Below, in pieces: positions 35,102 to 44,200 of a stretch of DNA of 64,000 nucleotides. Both the position numbers and the translations under genes were made by a program. Source of the DNA: Paenibacillus agaridevorans (GTDB taxonomy: Bacteria > Bacillota > Bacilli > Paenibacillales > Paenibacillaceae); the NCBI RefSeq assembly GCF_003112455.1, contig NZ_BDQX01000078.1, forward strand, positions 1 to 64,000, in the 5' to 3' direction. Position 1 is the first letter of the stretch; each line of letters begins with the position of its first letter. The notes beneath the pieces are model-generated. The model saw only the letters and a program-made list of their open reading frames with translations, was not told the origin of the DNA and did not search any database.

Positions 35102-36997
35102 TCACCTTTCAACCAGCTTGCTCCGTATTAAAGTTAACGCTTCCCGCGCTGCCTTTTCGCCCATGGCCATGTTATGGTTGGACAATTTAAACGATACCTG
35201 ATTTGTCGTAATTTCGGGCCTAAGCACGACATCCGCGATTTGCGCTTCTTCCGAAATAATTTTTCGGCTCATAATTTCAATCGTGTTGAGGATCGCCACT
35301 ACAAAGCTTTTTGGTTCCCCTAACACCGGCGTACTCAAATCAACGGCGATCACCACGTCGGCCCCCATGCTTTTGGTTAGCGCAACAGGAACAGGATGAA
35401 CCACCGCACCATCCACCAGGTAGCGTTGCTGATACTGAACCGGCTTGATGAAACCGGGGATCGCCGTCGAAGCGCAAATCGCATGGGAAACTCTGCCTTT
35501 ATTGAAAATATGCGCTTCGCCGCTCACCGCATCCGCAGCTACGGCGGCAAACGGAATCGGCAAGTCCTCAAAGTTGACAGGGCCGATATATTTTTCGACA
35601 AAACGTGCCATTGGATGATTGCTTACTAACGCCTTCGGAGGCATCACAAAGTTAACAAGCTGCCCCCAACGAACGGTTGGCAGCACCTTCTCGAAAGCGG
35701 AAACAGGCTGCCCCCCGGCGTATAACGCCCCAATAAATGCCCCTACGCTTGTCCCTGCAATGATGTCGATGGGAATGCCTTCTTGCTCCAACAGCTTAAT
35801 AACGCCAACATGCGCGGCTCCCCGCGCGGCGCCACTGCCCAGCGCAAGCCCGATCCTCGGTCTTGTTCCCGGCTCGCGGTTCCTTCCGAATCGCAGATGA
35901 CGCTTAAGGATCATTCGATTGCCGCTGACAACATGCGCTTCCTGCACGACCGTTTTCAGTTCCTGGACATTGCCGTCAAGATACGGATAGACCGTCATCA
36001 TATTCATCGCGTCATGGGAGATCAATTCCTGCGGATCATCCGAGCCCGCGGCCAATAAAAACGCATGGACGAGCTCGGGGATGTCCTCCTTCCTCTCCCT
36101 AAGCGGAATCATCTTTACCTCTAGCGCATGGGTATCCGGTTTGTCGCAGGCCGTCATGAGGATGCGCGTATTCTCTGAAGATTGGAGCAATCGACTTAGC
36201 AGTTCCATCGGCATCGAATCCACATTTTCCAGCACGATGGTTCCTTCTCTTGCCGCCCGCACTTTCATATCCCAATCCTCTTGAAGGAAGTTTGTCCCGT
36301 CCAAGCTTACGATTGGATATTCGGCGCGCCGGGACAATCGATGAATTTCGTATGCGACATGCGACTTTCCGACGCCTTTTTCGCCCACGATACATACCGG
36401 ATCTTCCCGCTGAGCACATTCTGCAATGTCTTTGCGGAGCCCATGCATAAATTTGCTGCTACCAACCAACGATCCATATTGCGCCTGCCGCTCCAGCTCC
36501 AGCTCCCGCATAACGGCAAGGCTTCTCGTATATTCCTCTGCCACCCGGTCGTTGGACTCCTGAATGCGCTTGATCATCGCTTCGGTCATATGCTGCCGGA
36601 ACGTAGTGCTCCGATCCATCAATAACAGCAACCCTTGCCGAGGCATTGCTACCGTCTCTACCGTGCCGACAGCCATTACGGTAGCACTTACGGATTTCCC
36701 CGTCAGACAGGACATTTCCCCAACAAAATGTCCACGCTCCAAATTCGCCACGAGAATCTTTTTTTCATTCTCCAGGTACACATCCAATTTGCCGGACAAC
36801 ACGATATGGAAGACTTCGCTCGATTGCCCCTGCTTCAGAATAATCATGCCGTCAGTAAACGAATGTTTCGTTAAAAAGGGGTAGATCGATTGCAAATCTC
36901 CTTGCGCTAATTCTATCAATAACGGGTAATCCCGTATTTCGTCGAACTTCAACGGATACACCTCCCCCTGAGTCAGCGTAGCCTTCGCTCCTTTCAT
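35102..36997 (-). CDS. Fusion protein: cNMP-binding domain, AAA+ domain and patatin-like phospholipase
   Basis: The 631-residue protein joins three modules. Residues about 25-145 are a cyclic-nucleotide-binding barrel (ILKQGQSSEVFHIVLSGKLDV, GHFVGEMSCLTGKSVSATV). Residues about 175-365 are an AAA+ domain of the sigma-54-activator branch: Walker A GEKGVGKS (205-212), a Walker B-like TIVLENVD (253-260) and the LRERKEDIPELV block (299-310); the GAFTGA loop is absent, so it should not contact sigma-54. Residues about 381-565 are a patatin lipase: GSGAARG oxyanion loop (388-394), GTSVG with catalytic Ser417, and DGA with Asp529. No signal peptide. The likely activity is acyl hydrolysis of membrane lipids, gated by a nucleotide signal; the gating is inference. 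ATG has GGGAGGG ten bases upstream. Confidence 0.88.
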   Translation of the reverse strand: MKGAKATLTQGEVYPLKFDEIRDYPLLIELAQGDLQSIYPFLTKHSFTDGMIILKQGQSSEVFHIVLSGKLDVYLENEKKILVANLERGHFVGEMSCLTGKSVSATVMAVGTVETVAMPRQGLLLLMDRSTTFRQHMTEAMIKRIQESNDRVAEEYTRSLAVMRELELERQAQYGSLVGSSKFMHGLRKDIAECAQREDPVCIVGEKGVGKSHVAYEIHRLSRRAEYPIVSLDGTNFLQEDWDMKVRAAREGTIVLENVDSMPMELLSRLLQSSENTRILMTACDKPDTHALEVKMIPLRERKEDIPELVHAFLLAAGSDDPQELISHDAMNMMTVYPYLDGNVQELKTVVQEAHVVSGNRMILKRHLRFGRNREPGTRPRIGLALGSGAARGAAHVGVIKLLEQEGIPIDIIAGTSVGAFIGALYAGGQPVSAFEKVLPTVRWGQLVNFVMPPKALVSNHPMARFVEKYIGPVNFEDLPIPFAAVAADAVSGEAHIFNKGRVSHAICASTAIPGFIKPVQYQQRYLVDGAVVHPVPVALTKSMGADVVIAVDLSTPVLGEPKSFVVAILNTIEIMSRKIISEEAQIADVVLRPEITTNQVSFKLSNHNMAMGEKAAREALTLIRSKLVER

Positions 36998-37037
36998 TTT
37001 ATGGCATCCCTCCCGGCTTTACAACGTTAAAGAAAAA

Positions 37038-37055
37038 GGCGCCCTGATGGGCGCC
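37038..37055 (-). terminator. Terminator of the ECF sigma factor gene
   Basis: Minus-strand GGCGCCC-ATCA-GGGCGCC followed by TTTTTCTTT, 31 bases after the sigma factor stop codon and 40 bases before the patatin fusion gene start. Confidence 0.85.
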
Positions 37056-37085
37056 CCGATTTATGCCTTGGATGCTTCGGTATAT

Positions 37086-38042
37086 TCATCGGTTTATTTG
37101 TTCCGGAAGCCCTAATCGGGAAAATAATTTTGCATTAATGAAATTTTGAACATGTAGGATTCGATGATCTCTCATTTCAATCACATGAATGCCCCAAGGA
37201 ACCAGCACGGATGCCTCCTTGCTCGGTACGTACTGCGCCAAAGCGGGATAGCCGCCATTGACGGTAGTCCGCAAAAATTTGGATCCCACGCAATGCCAGC
37301 GTGTAAGCGCAAAAAACTTGGACAAATCGTCCTGACCGCTTATCCACATGGCGAAAGGCGGCATGGACATGCAACCCTCCTCATGAAACAACGACACTAG
37401 CGCAAGGATATCGAATTGTTCGAAGGCCTCCACATATCTGGAGAGGAGATCAGGGTCGGGATGGACATCCATCTTGCTGTATTCTTCGGAACGAAGCTGC
37501 GTTCGGTCCATCGTCTCTCTGGCTCGTTGCAAGGCGCTGTTGACCGCTGCCGACGACATTCCCAACGTTTCCGCAATTTGTTTGGACGACCATTCGAATA
37601 CATCCTTTAGAATAAGAACCGCACGTTGCCGAGGCGGCAAGGATTGCAAGAGTGCAATAAAGCAGAGCTGGAGGGTATCTCTGCGAACGAGAATATCCTC
37701 CGGATTTCCTCCGAAATCGGCCGAAGGCCAAATCCAGGACGAGTCTGGCAGCATTTCGACAGGTTCGACAATGGCAACCGCCGGGCCGGATCGGTCAACG
37801 GAAAGCGATCGGCGTTTGGCTTGCCTCAGCTTGTCCAGGCATAAGTTCGACGCTATGCGGTAGATCCATGTTTTAATGGAGGAATCCTGCCTAAACGCGC
37901 TCCAGCTTTGCCAGGCCCGAATGCTGGTTTCCTGAACGGCATCGTCCGCATCATCCATGGATCCCAACATTCGGTAACAAAACGATGTTAACCCCGGCTT
38001 AAGGCTCTCAAATAACTTCATATCAAAAGCTGCTTCGTTCAT
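37086..38042 (-). CDS. ECF sigma factor with SnoaL-like C-terminal domain
   Basis: The 318-residue protein has sigma region 2 (about 12-85: LTSFCYRMLGSMDDADDAVQ, TSIRAWQSW, TWIYRIASNLCLDKLR), region 4 (about 125-180: LPPRQRAVLILKDVFEWSSK, IAETLGMSSAAVNSALQRAR) and a C-terminal SnoaL/NTF2-like domain (about 195-310: YVEAFEQFDILALVSLFHEE, FINAKLFSRLGLPEQ). This build (SigG/ECF41-like) is known to use the fused tail in place of a separate anti-sigma factor. No anti-sigma gene adjoins it. Which promoters it reads cannot be told. It is upstream of the patatin fusion gene but separated by a terminator. Confidence 0.88.
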   Translation of the reverse strand: MNEAAFDMKLFESLKPGLTSFCYRMLGSMDDADDAVQETSIRAWQSWSAFRQDSSIKTWIYRIASNLCLDKLRQAKRRSLSVDRSGPAVAIVEPVEMLPDSSWIWPSADFGGNPEDILVRRDTLQLCFIALLQSLPPRQRAVLILKDVFEWSSKQIAETLGMSSAAVNSALQRARETMDRTQLRSEEYSKMDVHPDPDLLSRYVEAFEQFDILALVSLFHEEGCMSMPPFAMWISGQDDLSKFFALTRWHCVGSKFLRTTVNGGYPALAQYVPSKEASVLVPWGIHVIEMRDHRILHVQNFINAKLFSRLGLPEQINR

Positions 38043-38154
38043 CTTGGCCTCCTTGGGGCGATAACCCTAAAACATTCTCCTTTCATCATATTCGAATCGC
38101 CCGGCCGCCTCAATCCAATATCGCAATTTCGATCGACGTGCAACCAAGGTTCAC

Positions 38155-41100
38155 CTACTGTTTTACAAAATAGAGTTTATCTACATATACCGCATACACG
38201 TTTGAGGAATTATCTGCCGGCCAGATATAAGCGTATTGATTGTTGGTTTGAGAAGGAACAAATGATCCGATCTTGATCGTATGCCATAACATATTTTCCA
38301 TTGCGGCAGCCGGCATTGTCTGTGTTCCAAATGGATACGACGTTGTAGTTGCATCATATACTCCGTAGGAAAACGCGTTTCCTGATGGACTTACAAATTG
38401 GGGTTTTCCGTTCGCGTCGTAGTTCAAGTCGTCGGCATATTTGATTTTAACTACCGCATAGAGGTCGTAAGTAGCACCCGGAACAAGCTGGTTTTTATTC
38501 CAAAACCATTGCATATCCCATCCATTCGAAGCTCCGACTACCTTAACGGCTGTTTTTCCATCCGATGCCGATACGTCAATATTATTTTTAGCAGCCCCTC
38601 CGAACATGCTCAAATCGATGTCTTGCCCAACGTAAACCGTTTGGGTTGTATCTTTCTTCAATTTGAGTATCTTTCCGTCCCCGGCCGCAAAAGGCAGGCT
38701 GCTTATTTCATAACGGTCCGGATAAGTCGTAAACGGGATGACGGCGTTGGTGAGCGAATCTCTTATTTCAGTAATATTCATGCCAAGCTTTGCCCGATCG
38801 ATTTTGATCGTGACATTAGCAATGTTTAAACAATCATGATTGACAACGACCAAGTACTTATCTCCCGTAGCAAGATTTTCATGAGTGGTTACATCTGCAT
38901 TGGGATGAGCCGAACTCGTGGTATTGCCACCTCCGATCGTTGTGGCAGCATTCGCAATTTTGGTCATGGATAAGATAGTAGGCTCCAGCGTTTTTATTTC
39001 ATCAAATAAAGTTTGAACGGTAGTAAACTTCGGCCCCCTGTTATAATGCTCATCGACCATACCTTCCCACAAGCTTTCCGTTTGATAAATAAAGTAAAGA
39101 AATCCTTTGGATCCGTGTCCAATGTTGAGATAGGTCATCGCCCTTGTTTCGGCCGCAATGGGGTCTCGCAAACCCGTCGGCTCATGCCCGAAATTCTGTA
39201 TGACCGTCCACCATGGAGCACGGTTTTGAATATCTTTTTTGGTCAGCATGTGAAGAAAGTCCAGATAGGGTTTATAATCAATGTTCGAATAGTAGGGGTG
39301 GTTCATGTAATGGGTGAAATCCCCGACCGGGTACCCCAAAGCCGCCCCGTATGGATCCGTTAATAACGTCTGCGTTTGTTGGACTCCGTAATGGAATTCC
39401 GTATACTCCGGAGCCACATAGTCTATTAAGGCTTGATGGTTGGGGTCAATCGATTCCGTTATTCTTTTGGCGTTTTTCAATAAATTCGCATGATCCATAT
39501 CCAGGTCCATCGGCTCGTCTTTCAGTACGTACGCGTATAATGCAGAGTGATTTTTAATGGGAGAAATTCGATTGTTTATCTCGTTATACAAAGCGACTTC
39601 ATCATTCGCCAGCGTCGGATTGTATAACGTGCTGTATGCCATCGGAAAAGCCATCACCTTGATATCATATGCGGCTGCCCTATCTAAAGTATCTGTATAA
39701 AGCGCGGCGGGTCCATTCCAGTTGGCGATACTGACAACATTCATATTGGCATCCTTCAGATCCTGAAAGCTGTTGTTTAAATAGGAGATTCTGGCGGAAG
39801 ATGGATATGGAATTTCTCCTCCCTCAAACCATGTTCCCCGAGCTACAAAAGGCTCTGGCGCATTAGGAGCATTTAAGGATAATCCGGTAATGACCTGAAT
39901 ATTTTTTTTATACAATTCCCCGCTGGCATTGCTGACAACGACTGTATACATCCCATTGGGCACGATCGCATTTGCGTTATTTCTGCCGTTCCACGAAAGT
40001 TTTACCGTACCGCTCTGGTTAGCGCCGCTGACCAATGTTTTAACCAGACTGCCGCTGCTATCGACGATCTTTGCGCTTATGTTTTGAGGTGCAGAAAGCG
40101 TATACGTTATTCCCGCGGAATCGTTAAGATCGTCCTGGTTTCCCGGGGAGATCTTATACGGCTTCGCTTTTATGAGCTGGTCGGGATTATCATTGATTTG
40201 CGATTCGTTTATCGAAATTAGATCAACCTTAATTGATGGAAACTGGGAAGCGTTGTTTACTTGATAGAAGCTGACATGGTAAATATGGGTTGGATCAAGA
40301 GCTAATGGCGCGGCGTTAATTTTGATTCCGTAATAAAATTTAAACTTATCTTGCGTTTCCAAGCTAGCCGTACTGTACACCTTTGGCGGCACAAGATAGG
40401 TAGCAGTCGTCGAGTCATACAAAACAACGCCAAAAATATCGCCTGTCGAAGAATGCCAGTCCGTTCGATCGATCTGTACAATTGCAGTAATATCATAGGT
40501 TTCATCATTCCGAAGCTTGGAGCCGTCAATCGGCGCTTGAATATTCCAGTTGCCCCCGGCTCCATTGTATAGAACAGCCGCGCTATTATCGGAAGCAAGC
40601 GCGCTTGCAGTCAAAACCGATGTGTTATGGAGAATAAAGCTGCTGTCTTCAATTACAATGGAACCGTGCGGTCTCAGGATGATTTCGTCAACATAGATTT
40701 CCGATGCCTGACTGGCGTTATTGGTTCCTGCCACAAAAAAAACAAGTTGATTTACGCTTAAATTCGGCACGAATGTCCCCGCACGATATTCTTTCCATAC
40801 CATGTCTTGCGTTTGGCTTAAAGGCACGGACTTTTGCGGAATGATAAAATCGCCGTAAGTATTATCCCAGACTCCGAACGAAAACGCATCCCCTGCGGGA
40901 TTTGCCGACACATGATTCACTTTGACCCGAAAAAAGACATCGTAGGATTTTCCGGGCTCCAATTCACTAAAATCCATGCGAATATGCGAGATATTCCAAT
41001 TATTGCTTGTGTTTATCATTTTGCCCGCAAAACCATTTCGCGCGGTTGTGTCCGTCACGGTTAAACCATCATTGTAATAAGTAAATTGATTCTCGTCTAT

Positions 41101-41202
41101 TACAAAATCCGCGCCGGATGCTGTGGTTTTTTCGAAGATCCAAAAAATAGAGGCAGCCAAAAGGAACATCAGAAATAGCGTTGATTTCTTTATTTGCTTC
41201 AA
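38155..41202 (-). CDS. Large secreted glycoside-hydrolase-like protein with three carbohydrate-binding-like modules
   Basis: The 1015-residue protein has a signal peptide, two tandem beta modules (about 33-180 and 183-335; the first with GDAFSFGVWDNTYGDF and EIYVDEIILRP), a FlgD/Ig-like domain (about 345-440, VKLSWNGRNNANAIVPNGMY), a TIM-barrel-like region (about 450-770, with ALYAYVLKDEP, where the Glu could be an acid, and a WEG motif) and a third beta module at the C-terminus (NAFSYGVYDATTTSYPFG, YAVYVDKLYFVKQ). No catalytic family is certain. The chosen TTG start (41202) has AAGGAG nine bases upstream; ATG 41238 lacks a ribosome site. It directly follows the DUF4838 protein gene and shares its repeated module. 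Confidence 0.72.
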   Translation of the reverse strand: MKQIKKSTLFLMFLLAASIFWIFEKTTASGADFVIDENQFTYYNDGLTVTDTTARNGFAGKMINTSNNWNISHIRMDFSELEPGKSYDVFFRVKVNHVSANPAGDAFSFGVWDNTYGDFIIPQKSVPLSQTQDMVWKEYRAGTFVPNLSVNQLVFFVAGTNNASQASEIYVDEIILRPHGSIVIEDSSFILHNTSVLTASALASDNSAAVLYNGAGGNWNIQAPIDGSKLRNDETYDITAIVQIDRTDWHSSTGDIFGVVLYDSTTATYLVPPKVYSTASLETQDKFKFYYGIKINAAPLALDPTHIYHVSFYQVNNASQFPSIKVDLISINESQINDNPDQLIKAKPYKISPGNQDDLNDSAGITYTLSAPQNISAKIVDSSGSLVKTLVSGANQSGTVKLSWNGRNNANAIVPNGMYTVVVSNASGELYKKNIQVITGLSLNAPNAPEPFVARGTWFEGGEIPYPSSARISYLNNSFQDLKDANMNVVSIANWNGPAALYTDTLDRAAAYDIKVMAFPMAYSTLYNPTLANDEVALYNEINNRISPIKNHSALYAYVLKDEPMDLDMDHANLLKNAKRITESIDPNHQALIDYVAPEYTEFHYGVQQTQTLLTDPYGAALGYPVGDFTHYMNHPYYSNIDYKPYLDFLHMLTKKDIQNRAPWWTVIQNFGHEPTGLRDPIAAETRAMTYLNIGHGSKGFLYFIYQTESLWEGMVDEHYNRGPKFTTVQTLFDEIKTLEPTILSMTKIANAATTIGGGNTTSSAHPNADVTTHENLATGDKYLVVVNHDCLNIANVTIKIDRAKLGMNITEIRDSLTNAVIPFTTYPDRYEISSLPFAAGDGKILKLKKDTTQTVYVGQDIDLSMFGGAAKNNIDVSASDGKTAVKVVGASNGWDMQWFWNKNQLVPGATYDLYAVVKIKYADDLNYDANGKPQFVSPSGNAFSYGVYDATTTSYPFGTQTMPAAAMENMLWHTIKIGSFVPSQTNNQYAYIWPADNSSNVYAVYVDKLYFVKQ

Positions 41203-41239
41203 ATGGAGCAACTCCTTTATCGTTATTAGATTTTCCATT

Positions 41240-44200
41240 TTAGATCAGTTCCGATTTTTGCAGCAGCTTTTGAATGATCGTGGCAACCTCCGCCCTTGTC
41301 ATTGCTGCTTTAGGGGCGAGGAAGTGGCTGCTTCTGCCGGATACGATACCTGCTTCGATACATTCGGCGATGCTGATTCTCGCCCATTGGGCGACGGTGG
41401 AGGCATCTTGATAAGGCTTGAGCTTCTCCTCCGGAGTCTCGGACTGGAGCTTTGCCCTCAAGTTGGTGATCGACATCGCTCTGGCGATGACCGTCATGGC
41501 TTGTTCGCGAGTGATGCTGTCATTCGGCCGGAAAGTTCCGTCTTCGAGTCCATTGATCAAGCCGTAAGAGACAGCCGCACGAACGTCGCTTGCATACCAA
41601 TCCGTCGATTTGACATCGGAGAATGTCGATGCCCCGTCACCCGGCTTGATTCCCAGACCGCGAACCATGATTGCGACAAACTCGGCGCGCGTAATATCCC
41701 GATCGGGATCGAACAGCTGATTGCCGACTCCGTTAATAATCATGCGCGAGCCGATGTCTTGAATCGCCGCTTTCGCCCAATGACTCTGCGTATCGCGGAA
41801 TTGGATCGGATATTTGATTAGTGCATATGTGCTGTTGGTCAAACTGCTTATTTGTGCATAGTACTTGCCTTCAATCCGCACGATTGCGGTCGGCACATGA
41901 CGCGCTTTTCCGTCTAAATCGACGACGACGGCCGTCGTGACATCGTCGGGGTCGACCTGTTCCGGGATGGCAATCCTACGTTCCACATACGTTTCGAAGT
42001 TCGCAACATCATACGTCGTATCCCCATAGCTATATTTGACGGTGAAATCGATCGGCGGCACGACGATTTCGAACATGCCCTGGCTCGCCGCGTTTTCGAC
42101 CAGTCGGGTCATATCGGCTGTTGAAGAAGCGATTTCGATCTGAATCCGGATATCGTTTAGTGAAACCGATTTGCCTAGCTTGGCTGCTATCGCATCAATA
42201 TCGATTTGTTGCGCAGGCAACGTATACGTTCCACGTCCGGTTTGGATTTCTATAATCGCTTGTTTGTTCTCCAGATGCTTAATCGATTGACCATTGAGTA
42301 CGGCGATCACCGCGTCGGCATCGGCTTGAGCCGAAATCGTCACTTTGACCGGTTGATCTTGCAAAGCAAGGTTGTTTTCCAGCTTGTCCCGATCGACAAC
42401 GATAGTGGCGACGGCCTGACCATTCCGGTTTGAGGTCGTTACCGTTCCCAATTTTTCCGGTTTGCCGTTAATGATGATCTCTGCATTGCCGATAGACGTT
42501 TCCGGTTTCCACGGCCCTGTCGTTGTCGGATCTCCGGAGCCGGGTTCGTTAGGCGAACCGCCTTGCGGCTGCAAGTAAATCGGATGGAACTGATCGCTGC
42601 GCCACGGCTGGCTTCCCGCCCAACCGATAAACACCGAATGACCGTGATAATTCCGGAAGAAATGACCGAGCAGGCTTTCGGTTTCATTGGGATCGACGCC
42701 GATCATGTCGAATGGAATGGCTTGCACCACGTTCCAGCCGTTTTGATTGATGGCGGCATTGCTCTCGATTTGCAGCTCCGATTGAAACGCCGGACTGGAT
42801 TGCGGCTGCAAATGATAGATCAAATTTTTGGCGAGCGGATTTGTCATATAGCCATAATAAGAGCTTGCATGATCTTTCGCGATAAAGGTTTCGACCGAAT
42901 CGTCTCCACCGCTCTTCCACCAGCCGTTGACAATTTCATTGCTGATCTTCACTTTATCGGTCATGATTTCGCTATCGATATTCTCGTAACCGACATACAG
43001 GTAATCCTCGTCCCACAGTAAATACGCACGGGTGTCAACCGGAGGAGGCGTACGCTGGCTCATCACCAGGAAATCGGAGAACGGTTTGGCATCCGTCCAA
43101 GGACCGGAAGCAAAGTCGAGCGAGTTCAGGATATCCTGCTTGCTTGCCGAAGTTTCGACTGCCGTCGCACTGTATTCCTTATGGTCGATTTGTTCCAGGA
43201 AGGAATGCAGTTCTTCAGCTACGTCTACAACCTCGGGGTTGTTTTTTACATATCGCAGCAAAGCGTCGATCATCTTGAATTGAATGCCATCCCACTTCGC
43301 CGCGTCCAGATAATCCGACATTTCCAAAATGGGATCGCCTCTGAAAGACTCGCGAAGGTCCACGCGTTTTTTGGCATACGCGTAGCTGTTCTTGATGAAC
43401 GCAAGATCCTGCCTGGCCTCATCTTCGTCGGCCGGTACTGCAGCCGAAGTTCTCGGAAAGGAAAGCGCTGTTGCTTCATAATATTCGAACGACTGCATCA
43501 TCAGCTCCGCCCGAACCTTTTGCTTGCCTGCCGTTGCCTTCTCGACCGCCTGTTCCATCAATGCGCGCGCGGTTGCCAATTCTTCCTCCGTTACGTCTTC
43601 CAGATAACGATAGTCGAGAAACGGCAGGAAATTTGTCCTTACATCCTGATTCGCCCAGTTCGAATACCAATCCGTCTCGAAAATGCGATGGGTCCAGAAG
43701 TTTTCCCAGATGGCGTAGTAGTCGGCCATATAAGGAGCGGCATCCTCGCCCACGGCTCTCACGAACCATTCATGCATCAACTCGTCTACGTCTTGATCGG
43801 GATCCCACTGCAGCTTAGCCATAACCCATGGTTTCGGACCTTCTCCCCCGAAGTTGGGGAACAATTCTCCGACGTGTCCGATTACCTTGTTATCACTCGC
43901 ATATTGATAGACTTCCGCCATTGTCTGCATATAGAGACGAGGCACATGGTATAACGAGCCATAAATATAATCATAGAATCCGATATTGGATGCGACTGCC
44001 GTCCAGGCTTCGGTTAAAGCATGATCAACCGCTTTCGCATCATCATCTCCCCATATCATGCGATCAACCGTAATATACGGAACGACATTTTCGTGCAGGG
44101 TAAACCCTGTCGGAGGATCAATAACGTTTAAATAGGCGAGCAGCCCGAAATATTTATCCGCAAACTTCCCGTTGTCGTATTCCGTAACGCCTTCCGCCAC

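Noticed and set aside
35102-36997. Sigma-54-dependent transcription activator
   Set aside because: The GAFTGA loop and any DNA-binding domain are missing, and the C-terminal third is a patatin lipase.
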